Positions 47,291-55,029 of a stretch of 64,000 bases of DNA are shown here, one piece after another. The notes beneath the pieces are model-generated. The model saw only the letters and a list, made by a program, of their open reading frames with translations. It was not told the DNA's origin and ran no database searches. The stretch is from contig CAVXAF010000007.1 in the NCBI GenBank assembly GCA_963759735.1, positions 1,076,016 through 1,140,015 on the forward strand, in the 5' to 3' direction. How positions within the stretch are numbered: the stretch's first letter is position 1; each line of letters starts with the position of its first letter. Source of the stretch: Hyphomicrobium_A sp963759735. Its GTDB lineage: Bacteria > Pseudomonadota > Alphaproteobacteria > Rhizobiales > Hyphomicrobiaceae. Position numbers and translations under genes: made by a program.

Positions 47291-48310
47291 CTACTCGACC
47301 TTCTTAACGAGGCGCGCGATCGACGTCGTCTGGCGGTGCCAGTCCTTGATCGGGACTGCCGGAAAACCGCCGACGATCGTGCCCGCCGGCACGTTGCGCA
47401 TGACGCCGCTCTTGGCGGCGATCTGTGCGCGCGAGCCGATGGTGAGGTGATCGGCGACGCCGGTCTGGCCGCCCATCATGACGCCGTCACCGACGACGGT
47501 GCTGCCGGCGATGCCGACCTGTCCGCAGATGACGCAATGACGGCCGAGCCGCACGTTGTGCCCGATGTGCACGAGGTTATCGAGCACGGTGCCGGCGCCG
47601 ATCACGGTGTCGTCGGTGGCGCCGCGGTCGATGGCGCAGTTGGCGCCGATCTTGACGTTCTCCTCGATGACGACGCGGCCGAGCTGCAGCATGCGCTCAA
47701 GACCCGAAGGGCCGGGGACGAAGCCGAAGCCCTGCGAACCCACGGTGACGCAAGTCTCGATCTCGACACGGTGGCCAATCAGGGCGTGACTGATGGAACA
47801 GTTGGCGCCGATGCGGCAATCATCGCCGATCAGCACACCGTCGCCGATGACAACGTTCGGCCCGATGTGGGAGCGCTCGCCGATGTCGACGTCGCGGCCG
47901 ATGACGGCGCCGGGGTCGATCTGCGTGCCCTGTCCGATGTGCGCGCTGGGGTGCACGGTTGCGCTGGGATGCACGACGGCGACGAGCGTCTGCGGTGGAT
48001 AGAAGAGGCGGCCGACCTGAGCATAGGCGCGCCGCGGATCGGCGACATAGATGAGGCGGCTCGAGGGAGCGGCGTGATGGGCGAGCTTGCGAGAGATGAT
48101 GATGGCGCCGGCGCGCGATGGCGCCAGGGCGGAGATATAGCGGACGTCGCTGAACACGCTGATGTCGTCGGGGCCGGCGGATTCAAGCGCGGCGATATCG
48201 CGAATGGAAAGCGCTTCGTCGTCGGCCAGTAGTGGTTCTGCACCTACAACCACCGCAATTTCCGCGAGGGGAAACGGCCCGGCGCGATGGAAGAAGCGAG
48301 CGTCAGCCAT
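47291..48310 (-). CDS. lpxD: UDP-3-O-(3-hydroxyacyl)glucosamine N-acyltransferase
   Basis: The 339-residue LpxD adds the second hydroxyacyl chain in lipid A synthesis. After a ~100-residue N-terminal domain the protein is a left-handed beta-helix of hexapeptide repeats ('IGRDVDIGERSHIGPNVVIG', 'GVLIGDDCRIGANCSISHAL'). The catalytic His is in 'LDNLVHIGHNVRLGRHCVIC', and the 'GSQGFGFVPGPSG' loop is conserved. I start at ATG 48310 (MADARFFHRAGPFPLAE), since residues before it in the same frame show no homology. No fabZ/lpxA cluster is adjacent, so this is a detached copy. Confidence 0.94.
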   Translation of the reverse strand: MADARFFHRAGPFPLAEIAVVVGAEPLLADDEALSIRDIAALESAGPDDISVFSDVRYISALAPSRAGAIIISRKLAHHAAPSSRLIYVADPRRAYAQVGRLFYPPQTLVAVVHPSATVHPSAHIGQGTQIDPGAVIGRDVDIGERSHIGPNVVIGDGVLIGDDCRIGANCSISHALIGHRVEIETCVTVGSQGFGFVPGPSGLERMLQLGRVVIEENVKIGANCAIDRGATDDTVIGAGTVLDNLVHIGHNVRLGRHCVICGQVGIAGSTVVGDGVMMGGQTGVADHLTIGSRAQIAAKSGVMRNVPAGTIVGGFPAVPIKDWHRQTTSIARLVKKVE

Positions 48311-48702
48311 AGAGGAAACCTTTACACGAGACGCGACTATCGCGGCCGGCTTCAAAACGCGGGGAAGATCCATCGCCTGCCAAACGAGATCGGCGGTGAG
48401 CATAAACCACCTCGCGTACAAAGGCATTAGACTTCGCGAGGCTCGGCGCGCGCACGCGGTCGCATGCCGCGATGGCGATGGTAGACCGGCGCCTTTACCG
48501 CAACGCGTCGGCGGCGGGACGCGCAGCAAACGAATGCGGCACGCCCGGCGTTAACAATTCAATGAACGAGCCCGACCGTCTGATCGCGGCGTCGCGCCGG
48601 GCCCGCCGCTAGGCTTAGCGCTGTTACGATTAAAGCGTCCGCCCACGCCTGCGGGCCTAACTCATTGCAGAGCATGCCATTTGCGCGTAACCAATCGGAC
48701 AA
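48311..48702. other. Divergent intergenic region lpxD / sensor kinase
   Basis: About 390 bases lie between the starts of two divergent genes. The open frame that continues lpxD upstream has no homology or RBS. I see no RNA gene or clear promoter motif. Confidence 0.35.
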
Positions 48703-49830
48703 ATGGGGCAGGTGCGTATACCGGTTCAGCCGACTGCGGAATTCGACGATGCGCCGCTGCGCTCGCGCGGACGGCTCGACGCACTCGCGCGCAGCCAATT
48801 GCTCGACACCCCCGCCGAACCGGCCTTCGACCGCATCACCAAGTTGGCGGCGAGACTTCTGAAAAGCGAAACGACGCTGGTCAGCCTCGTCGATGTCGGA
48901 CGCCAGTTCTTCAAAAGCCAATGCGGCTTGGGCGAGCCCTACGCGACCAGCCGAGAGACGCCGCTGTCGCATTCGTTCTGCAAGCACATCATCGCTTCGA
49001 AGCAGCCACTGGTGATCGTCGATGCGCGCAAGGACTCGATCCTCGCCAGCAACTCAGCCGTCGTCGATCTGGGAGTCGTGTCCTACCTCGGCGTGCCGAT
49101 CACGAGCCCCGGCGGTGAAGTGCTCGGGTCGCTATGCGCCATCAACGGAAGCCCGCGCGATTGGACGCAAGAGGATCTCGACGTCATGCTCGACCTCGGC
49201 AAGATCGTTGAGGACGAGATCGAACTGCGCATCGAGGCGTTGCGTGCGGCGCGGCTGGCGGAAGACAACGCGGTGCTGGCAGCCGAGTATCACCACCGGG
49301 TGAAGAACGCGCTCGCCGTGTCGGCCGCGCTGGTGCAGCTCTCGCGCCGGGACGCCAGCTCGATCGACGATCTTATCGGCAAGATCAACGGCCGCTTGCT
49401 GGCGCTTGCACAGGCGCATGATTTAGTCATCTCGCAGAGCGACAACGTCGATCTGCATGGGCTCGCAGCGCGCCTGCTGTTGCCGTATTGCGAGGCGGGG
49501 TCGACGGCCGATGTCGGGGGCTCGCCGGTGCGCCTGCGTCAGCATCAGGTGACGCCCGTGTGTCTCTTCCTGCACGAGTTGGCCACCAACGCCGCCAAGT
49601 ACGGCGCCTTCCGTCGGCAGACGAGCGTCGCCGTAAGGTGGGAGAAAACCAGCGATGGGCTGGTGCAGTTGCGTTGGGAAGAGGCCGGCGAGGAGGTCCC
49701 GCAGCAGGGACCGGCCGGCTTTGGGCAGAAACTTCTGGCCACTGCCGCGATGCAGTTGAACGGTAAGTTCGCCGTTACGTGGCATCCGGGTGGACTGAAG
49801 GTCACTTTGGAATTTCCCCACTCCGAATGA
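48703..49830 (+). CDS. GAF-domain sensor histidine kinase (HisKA_2/HWE type)
   Basis: The 375-residue cytoplasmic protein has a GAF sensor at about residues 25-170 ('RITKLAARLLKSETTLVSLV', 'SHSFCKHIIASKQPLVIVDA', 'SYLGVPITSPGGEVLGSLCA'). The phospho-acceptor box is 'LAAEYHHRVKNALAVSAALV' and the ATP-binding domain has N-box 'CLFLHELATNAAKYGAF' and a shortened G-box 'GFGQKLLATAAMQLNGKF'. This is the HisKA_2/HWE class, usually linked to general stress (PhyR/NepR) or light and redox sensing. No receiver or regulator gene adjoins. A glutaminase gene follows closely on the same strand. Confidence 0.88.
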   Translation: MGQVRIPVQPTAEFDDAPLRSRGRLDALARSQLLDTPAEPAFDRITKLAARLLKSETTLVSLVDVGRQFFKSQCGLGEPYATSRETPLSHSFCKHIIASKQPLVIVDARKDSILASNSAVVDLGVVSYLGVPITSPGGEVLGSLCAINGSPRDWTQEDLDVMLDLGKIVEDEIELRIEALRAARLAEDNAVLAAEYHHRVKNALAVSAALVQLSRRDASSIDDLIGKINGRLLALAQAHDLVISQSDNVDLHGLAARLLLPYCEAGSTADVGGSPVRLRQHQVTPVCLFLHELATNAAKYGAFRRQTSVAVRWEKTSDGLVQLRWEEAGEEVPQQGPAGFGQKLLATAAMQLNGKFAVTWHPGGLKVTLEFPHSE

Positions 49831-49923
49831 CAATCTGACTTCCGAGAGGAATTGCGCAACGGCGTGGTGCATGGCGCGGGACGCGGCAACCGCGCGCACT
49901 TTCAAGTTGAATGCGTCTCGCGC

Positions 49924-50886
49924 ATGGTAGGCGCCATCCAAAAGCGGGGCGCGCAATTGCCGGATATCCAAACCGTCGTCAGCGAGATCGTCGATGAGAT
50001 GCGGCAGATGCCGGATCGCGGCGAGGTGGCGAGCTACATCCCCGAACTGGCGCGCGTCGATCCGAAGGCTTTCGGTCTCGTCGTCGTCGGCAGCGACGGG
50101 GAAGTCGTCGCTGCGGGGGATGCCGATACGACGTTCTCGATCCAAAGCATCTCCAAGCTCTTCACGCTGACGCTGGCGCTGGGCAAGATCGGCGACCGGC
50201 TGTGGGAGCGCGTCGGCCGCGAGCCGTCGGGTAGCCATTTTAACTCGATCGTTCAGCTCGAATACGAACGCGGCATCCCGCGCAACCCCTTCATTAATGC
50301 GGGAGCAATCGCCGTCACCGATGCGATCATCTCCGGCCATCAGCCGCGTGAGGCGCTCGGTGCGATCTTGCGCTTCATGCAGTTTTTGGCAGCCGATCCG
50401 ACGATCTACATCGATCACGCGGTCGCTGCCTCCGAGCAGCGCACCGGCTTCCGCAATGCCGCGCTCGCCAACTACATGAAGTCTTTCGGCGTCATCGAGA
50501 ACCCGGTCGACTTCACGCTCGGCGTCTACTTCCACCACTGCGCCATCGCCATGTCATGTCGGCAACTGGCAACGGCGGGGCGGTTCCTGGCACACTTCGG
50601 CAGCAACCCCGAGACGGTGCAGCCCGTGGTTACGCCGGAGCGCGCGCGGCGGCTCAACGCGCTGATGCTGACGTGCGGGCAGTATGACGGCTCGGGCGAA
50701 TTTGCCTATCGGGTCGGGCTGCCGGCCAAGAGTGGTGTCGGTGGAGGGATCTTAGCGATCGCGCCGGGCAAGGCGTCTATCGCGGTTTGGTCGCCGGGCC
50801 TGGATGCCTCGGGCAACTCGCAACTTGGGCAAGCGGCGCTTGAGCGGTTAAGCAAGCGAATGGGGTGGTCCATCTTCGGGGCGTGA
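49924..50886 (+). CDS. glsA: Glutaminase (beta-lactamase-fold, GlsA family)
   Basis: The ~320-residue glutaminase releases ammonia from glutamine. The Ser-x-x-Lys catalytic pair is in 'TTFSIQSISKLFTLTLALGK', the conserved Asn/Tyr parts are in 'FNSIVQLEYERGIPRNPFIN' and 'ALANYMKSFGVIENPVDFTL', and the C-terminal block is 'PAKSGVGGGILAIAPGKASI'. I use ATG 49924 (MVGAIQKRGAQLPDIQTVVS). A TTG at 49852 preceded by GAGAGG is an alternative that would add 24 residues. It follows the sensor kinase by under 100 bases and may be co-transcribed with it. Confidence 0.93.
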   Translation: MVGAIQKRGAQLPDIQTVVSEIVDEMRQMPDRGEVASYIPELARVDPKAFGLVVVGSDGEVVAAGDADTTFSIQSISKLFTLTLALGKIGDRLWERVGREPSGSHFNSIVQLEYERGIPRNPFINAGAIAVTDAIISGHQPREALGAILRFMQFLAADPTIYIDHAVAASEQRTGFRNAALANYMKSFGVIENPVDFTLGVYFHHCAIAMSCRQLATAGRFLAHFGSNPETVQPVVTPERARRLNALMLTCGQYDGSGEFAYRVGLPAKSGVGGGILAIAPGKASIAVWSPGLDASGNSQLGQAALERLSKRMGWSIFGA

Positions 50887-50920
50887 CGCCCGGATGGCGC
50901 CACGCGCGGACATTCGAGCG

Positions 50921-51124
50921 CTAGCGCGCCCAGAAGTCCTCGGACTCGTCCACAGCGGCCTGATGATACCAACTGCTGCCGTAGACGATCTTCGGCTCGC
51001 GCTGAGGCGCGGCCACGCGGGATGGTACGAAGGTGCCGGTGTCGCGATAGCGACTGGGAGGCGCCCGACCACCCGAGGGGAACGTGTAGATCTTGGCCGT
51101 TTGACGAAGCGATTGTGCGGTCAT
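50921..51124 (-). CDS. DUF2735 family small protein, divergent to glnII
   Basis: The 67-residue protein starts MTAQSLRQTAKIYTFPSGGR and ends 'IVYGSSWYHQAAVDESEDFW' followed by AR. The 'AKIYxFPxGGR' start and 'SWYHQAA' end are the DUF2735 hallmarks. In rhizobia DUF2735 genes sit beside glnII and respond to nitrogen status. Here it is divergent to glnII with a 427-base space between them, so shared regulation from that region is likely. Biochemical function unknown. Confidence 0.88.
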   Translation of the reverse strand: MTAQSLRQTAKIYTFPSGGRAPPSRYRDTGTFVPSRVAAPQREPKIVYGSSWYHQAAVDESEDFWAR

Positions 51125-51551
51125 GATTTTAGCTTTCGTTGTTTCTCCTTTTCAGCGCGGAACGCTGAGTCCGGATCATCTCATGTTGGGTGCGTCGGTC
51201 CGAATCCTAAGGTCCGCGTGCACAAATATTCCTCAGCAAATGCCCACATTATGGGCACGCAACAAATTGCATCTTTGGCTAGCATCTGACTCCAAGGTGA
51301 ACTCATTCTGCTGCCACCGGTTCCGCGCTGCGCTGCGCTCCGGATGGGTTTCACCCCAAAAAAAAGCGCGGGAGTTCGGATGGTCGGTGACGGACGCGAG
51401 ATCAGGTTTGTGGGCGATCTCGCGGCGCACCATGGACGACATCCGATCCGCGCCAATTGAGACCCAGCCGCTCGCCACCGGGGCCGTACCAGGCTTTGGC
51501 ACGAGCACGAGGATCCAGCCTTCGCGATGTCAAACTAGGAGAGACTGAGCA
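51125..51551. other. DUF2735-glnII divergent control region
   Basis: No gene is seen in these 427 bases. A palindrome TGCCCA-CATTA-TGGGCA at 51241-51257 resembles an NtrC enhancer site (inverted TGC half-sites, 5-base spacer). I could not find a properly spaced sigma-54 -24/-12 element (GG-N10-GC) after it. A poly-A run occurs at about 51357-51364. Confidence 0.4.
51241..51257. promoter_or_regulatory. Possible NtrC-binding palindrome upstream of glnII
   Basis: TGCCCA and TGGGCA flank CATTA. NtrC consensus halves are TGCACxA/TxGTGCA with the same spacing, so two positions per half differ. Location between the divergent DUF2735 and glnII genes is fitting. Confidence 0.3.
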
Positions 51552-52589
51552 ATGACGAAGTACAAGCTCGAGTACATTTGGCTCGACGGTTACACGCCGG
51601 TTCCGAACCTGCGCGGCAAGACGCTGATCAAAGAGTACAGCTCATTCCCCGGCCTTGAGGAGTTGCCGCTGTGGGGCTTTGACGGCAGCTCGACGCAGCA
51701 GGCCGAAGGCAGCAACTCGGACTGCGTTCTGAAACCAGTTGCCATCTATCCTGATCCTGCCCGCACCAACGGCGTGCTCGTCATGTGCGAAGTCATGATG
51801 CCCGACGGCGTGACGCCGCACAGCACCAACAAGCGCGCCACCATTCTCGATGACCCCGGCGCCTGGTTCGGCTTCGAGCAGGAATACTTCTTCTACAAGG
51901 ACGGGCGCCCGCTCGGCTTCCCGTCCGCCGGTTATCCGGCGCCGCAGGGAACCTACTATACGGGCGTCGGCTACAAGAACGTCAGTGACGTTGCGCGCAA
52001 GATCGTCGAGGAGCACCTCGACCTCTGCCTCGCAGCGGGCATCAACCACGAAGGCATCAACGCCGAAGTGGCGAAGGGCCAGTGGGAATTCCAGATTTTC
52101 GGCAAGGGCTCCAAGAAGGCCGCTGACGAAATGTGGATGGCCCGCTACCTGCTGGAGCGCCTCACCGAGAAGTACGGCATCGACATCGAGTATCACTGCA
52201 AGCCGCTCGGCAATACCGACTGGAACGGCTCGGGCATGCACGCCAACTTCTCGACGACCTACCTGCGCGAAGTTGGTGGCAAAGCCTATTTCGAGGCGCT
52301 GATGGCGGCCTTCGAAAAGAATATCCAGGAGCACATCGCTGTTTACGGCCCGGACAACGACAAGCGTCTGACCGGCAAACACGAGACCGCGCCGTGGAAC
52401 AAGTTCAGCTACGGCGTGGCTGATCGGGGCGCCTCGATTCGCGTCCCGCATTCGTTCATGAAGAACGACTACAAGGGTTATCTCGAGGATCGCCGCCCGA
52501 ACTCGCAGGGCGACCCCTACCAGATCGCTTCGCAGATCCTGAAGACGATTGCGACCGTTCCGACGAGCGCTGCCGCTAAGGCCGCGTAG
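51552..52589 (+). CDS. glnII: Glutamine synthetase type II
   Basis: The 345-residue eukaryote-type GSII makes glutamine from glutamate and ammonia and is a hallmark of rhizobia and relatives. Blocks are 'LEYIWLDGYTPVPNLRGKTL', 'ELPLWGFDGSSTQQAEGSNS', the metal-site Glu in 'WFGFEQEYFFYKDGRPLGFP', 'INHEGINAEVAKGQWEFQIF', 'DWNGSGMHANFSTTYLRE' and 'GVADRGASIRVPHSF'. AGGAGA lies eight bases before the ATG. A strong terminator follows. Unlike GSI it is usually induced under nitrogen limitation through NtrC. Confidence 0.97.
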   Translation: MTKYKLEYIWLDGYTPVPNLRGKTLIKEYSSFPGLEELPLWGFDGSSTQQAEGSNSDCVLKPVAIYPDPARTNGVLVMCEVMMPDGVTPHSTNKRATILDDPGAWFGFEQEYFFYKDGRPLGFPSAGYPAPQGTYYTGVGYKNVSDVARKIVEEHLDLCLAAGINHEGINAEVAKGQWEFQIFGKGSKKAADEMWMARYLLERLTEKYGIDIEYHCKPLGNTDWNGSGMHANFSTTYLREVGGKAYFEALMAAFEKNIQEHIAVYGPDNDKRLTGKHETAPWNKFSYGVADRGASIRVPHSFMKNDYKGYLEDRRPNSQGDPYQIASQILKTIATVPTSAAAKAA

Positions 52590-52612
52590 TCGAAGTTCGC
52601 AGATACGAGATC

Positions 52613-52648
52613 GCGGCGCCGTACTCCCGTCCGGCGCCGCTTTTTTTT
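52613..52648 (+). terminator. Rho-independent terminator of glnII
   Basis: GCGGCGCCG (52613-52621) and CGGCGCCGC (52632-52640) form a 9-bp stem followed by eight T, directly between glnII and the convergent serine hydrolase gene. Confidence 0.92.
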
Positions 52649-52650
52649 GC

Positions 52651-54231
52651 CTACTGTGTCGGCGTCACGCGCCGATAGGAGAGGCCGCGCAGCCCCCAGC
52701 TGGCAAACACGAAGGTATCGGGGAGCGCCCGCGGGCTGACGCGCAGCGCGACCCCCTCATCGGTGACGAGTTCGCCCTCGGCGCCGGCGTGCAGCTGGCG
52801 CGTGGCACCGAACAGCTCGGCGCGCAACGCGCCATCCGCAGCGCGCAGTTCCACGTAACCGTCGCATTCCTCGCTCGCGTAGCGTCCGGCATAGTGAGCG
52901 AGATCGTGCGCCCACGCGTCGACGGCCACGAACTCGGCGATCTCCTCATCGAGCTGGGCGCAGAAGTGCAGGCGCCCATCGGCACCGGTGAAGCTCGCGG
53001 CGATGAAAGCATCGCCGCCGGCGGCGAACTGCCACAGCCCGTCGTCGCGCCGCGTCAGCGCGCGCTTGCTACCGCCCCAGGCGATCGCCAGGCCTTCGCC
53101 GTCGGTGAGGATGCGCAGGTACTGGCCCGCGTCGCCGCGATAGAGGCCAGGCACCGCGTCGGTCCAATAGGGGCCGCTGCGCAGCTCGCGCAGATAGGGC
53201 AGCGGCTCGGCAAGCGTGGGGTGAGGCACGGCCAGCACATCGTCCGCCACCCGCTGAGCGAGTGCGCAGGCGTCGACGTCGTCGCGATTGGCGAGCACGA
53301 TCACGCTGAGCTGCAGCTCGGGAAACCGCAGCAGCTCGCTGCGATAACCGGCCCAGCCGCCGCCGTGGCTTACCGAGGCGAGGCCGTGACGCTGGGACAG
53401 GAACAGGCCGCCGCCGTAGCCGACGGCGCTCCCGTCATCGAGTGCGCCGGAGCGCAGCATGTCGGCGATGAGCGAGGCATCGCCGACGCGCGGCGCGTAA
53501 AAGTTGGCGTCCCACAAGGCGAGGTCGCGCACGCTGGTGTGGACCTGGCCGTCGCCGGTCTGCTCCCACGCGCATTCTGCGATGCGGGTCCCTGCCGCGA
53601 AAACGGAGTAGCCGCGTGCGAGCCGCGCGATGTCGGCGGGATAGGCGTCGACGATGCGCGTGCGCGTCATGCCGAGCGGGGCAAATATTTGTGCGCGCGA
53701 GAACTCGGCCAGCGTCCCCCCGCTGACGCGCTCGATGATGACCGACATCAGGAAGTAGCCCGTGTTGCTGTAGGCGAAGGCGTGGCCGGGCCTATCGTCG
53801 GCGCCGCGCTGGCGGACGACGGCGCTGAGCGCATCCTCGCGCGTGGTGCGTTCGGCGAAGCTGCGCCCGCCGAGCGACAACAGCTCGATGTAACTGCGCA
53901 GTCCGCCGGTATGGTGCATGAGCTGGCGCAGCGTCACGGCGTCGGCATAGGCGGGCAGCTCAGGCACGTATTTGCGGACGCTGGCATCGAGGATGACGCG
54001 GCCTTCGCGGGCGAGCAGCAGCAGCGCGAAGGCCGTGAACTGCTTAGAGGTCGAGGCTATGTTGAACACAGTGTCGGCGTCGATCGCCTCGCCCCGTTCG
54101 ATGTCGGCGAAGCCATAGCCGGCGGTGTGCACGAGCGCGCCATCGCGAACGATGCCGACTGCACATCCCGGCTGCACGCCCGATGCGAACGCTTCAAACG
54201 CGGCTTCTGTGCTGGCGCTGAATGCGGGCAT
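52651..54231 (-). CDS. Serine hydrolase of the class C beta-lactamase / DD-peptidase family
   Basis: The 526-residue protein has S-x-x-K in 'FNIASTSKQFTAFALLLLAR', Y-x-N in 'HAFAYSNTGYFLMSVIIERV', and the H/KxG-type motif probably at 'LASVSHGGGWAGYRSELLRF'. No signal peptide is present (MPAFSASTEAAFEAFASGVQ), so it is predicted cytosolic, unlike true AmpC. The C-terminal ~150 residues form an extra beta-rich domain as in EstB or D-aminopeptidase relatives. An esterase or peptidase role is likely, and a resistance enzyme is not indicated. Confidence 0.85.
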   Translation of the reverse strand: MPAFSASTEAAFEAFASGVQPGCAVGIVRDGALVHTAGYGFADIERGEAIDADTVFNIASTSKQFTAFALLLLAREGRVILDASVRKYVPELPAYADAVTLRQLMHHTGGLRSYIELLSLGGRSFAERTTREDALSAVVRQRGADDRPGHAFAYSNTGYFLMSVIIERVSGGTLAEFSRAQIFAPLGMTRTRIVDAYPADIARLARGYSVFAAGTRIAECAWEQTGDGQVHTSVRDLALWDANFYAPRVGDASLIADMLRSGALDDGSAVGYGGGLFLSQRHGLASVSHGGGWAGYRSELLRFPELQLSVIVLANRDDVDACALAQRVADDVLAVPHPTLAEPLPYLRELRSGPYWTDAVPGLYRGDAGQYLRILTDGEGLAIAWGGSKRALTRRDDGLWQFAAGGDAFIAASFTGADGRLHFCAQLDEEIAEFVAVDAWAHDLAHYAGRYASEECDGYVELRAADGALRAELFGATRQLHAGAEGELVTDEGVALRVSPRALPDTFVFASWGLRGLSYRRVTPTQ

Positions 54232-54255
54232 ACGCCGAACGGGCTCCGGTGGCGG

Positions 54256-54957
54256 TTAGACCTGTGTGCCAACGAGGGCGCCGATAGCGGCCGTCAACGC
54301 CATCGCGAAGGCGCCCCAGAAGGCCACCCGGGCAGCGGCACGCCAGACATTGGCGCCGCCGGCAAGGGCACCGACTGCGCCGAGCGCGCACAGGAACAGC
54401 AGCGATGCCGCGGTCACCGCCGGGATGAGCCATTGAGTGGGCGACAACAGCGCCGCGAGCAGTGGCAGCGCGGCGCCGGCGGCAAACGTCGCCGCTGAAG
54501 TCAGGGCGGCTTGGATCGGGCGCGCCGCGGTGATCTCAGAGATGCCGAGTTCATCGCGCGCATGGGCGCCGAGCGCATCCTTAGCCATCAACTGGACGGC
54601 GACCTTGTGGGCCAGCGACGGCTCGAGGCCGCGCGCGATGTAGATCTGCGCCAGCTCCTCGCGCTCACCCGGTGGATCGTCGGTGAGTTCCTGGCGCTCG
54701 CGCGCCAGCTCCGCGTTCTCGGTGTCAGCCTGCGAACTCACCGAGACGTATTCGCCCGCCGCCATCGACATGGCGCCGGCGACCAGCCCCGCTATGCCGG
54801 CTACGAGTACGTCGCTGTGGGTGCTGCTGGCGGCGGCAACGCCGGTGATGAGGCTGGCCGTCGACAGTATGCCGTCGTTGGCGCCGAGGACGGCGGCGCG
54901 CAGCCAGCCGATGCGCCCGATCAGGTGATGCTCGGCATGACGGGGAAGACGGTGCAT
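54256..54957 (-). CDS. VIT1/CCC1-family transporter
   Basis: The 233-residue inner-membrane protein is related to vacuolar iron/manganese transporters. The N-terminal part 'RAAVLGANDGILSTASLITG' and 'MSMAAGEYVSVSSQADTENA' carries the conserved Asp, Met and Glu of the ion path. The cytoplasmic loop 'ELTDDPPGEREELAQIYIAR' holds metal-binding Glu residues, and three C-terminal helices follow. ATG 54957 gives the standard start MHRLPRHAEHHLIGRIGWLR. Fe2+ or Mn2+ movement is inferred from the family. Confidence 0.9.
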   Translation of the reverse strand: MHRLPRHAEHHLIGRIGWLRAAVLGANDGILSTASLITGVAAASSTHSDVLVAGIAGLVAGAMSMAAGEYVSVSSQADTENAELARERQELTDDPPGEREELAQIYIARGLEPSLAHKVAVQLMAKDALGAHARDELGISEITAARPIQAALTSAATFAAGAALPLLAALLSPTQWLIPAVTAASLLFLCALGAVGALAGGANVWRAAARVAFWGAFAMALTAAIGALVGTQV

Positions 54958-55029
54958 AGAGGAATCCTCAGCGCTTCTCCGAACGTCATGACACGCCGCC
55001 CGCATCCCAATCGATGGAAAGCGTGATGG

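Noticed and set aside
51258..51545. Sigma-54 promoter for glnII (TGGCAC-N5-TTGC)
   Set aside because: TGGCACG near 51499 has no TTGC at the required distance, and GGCACGC...TTGCAT after 51253 has spacing that is too long.
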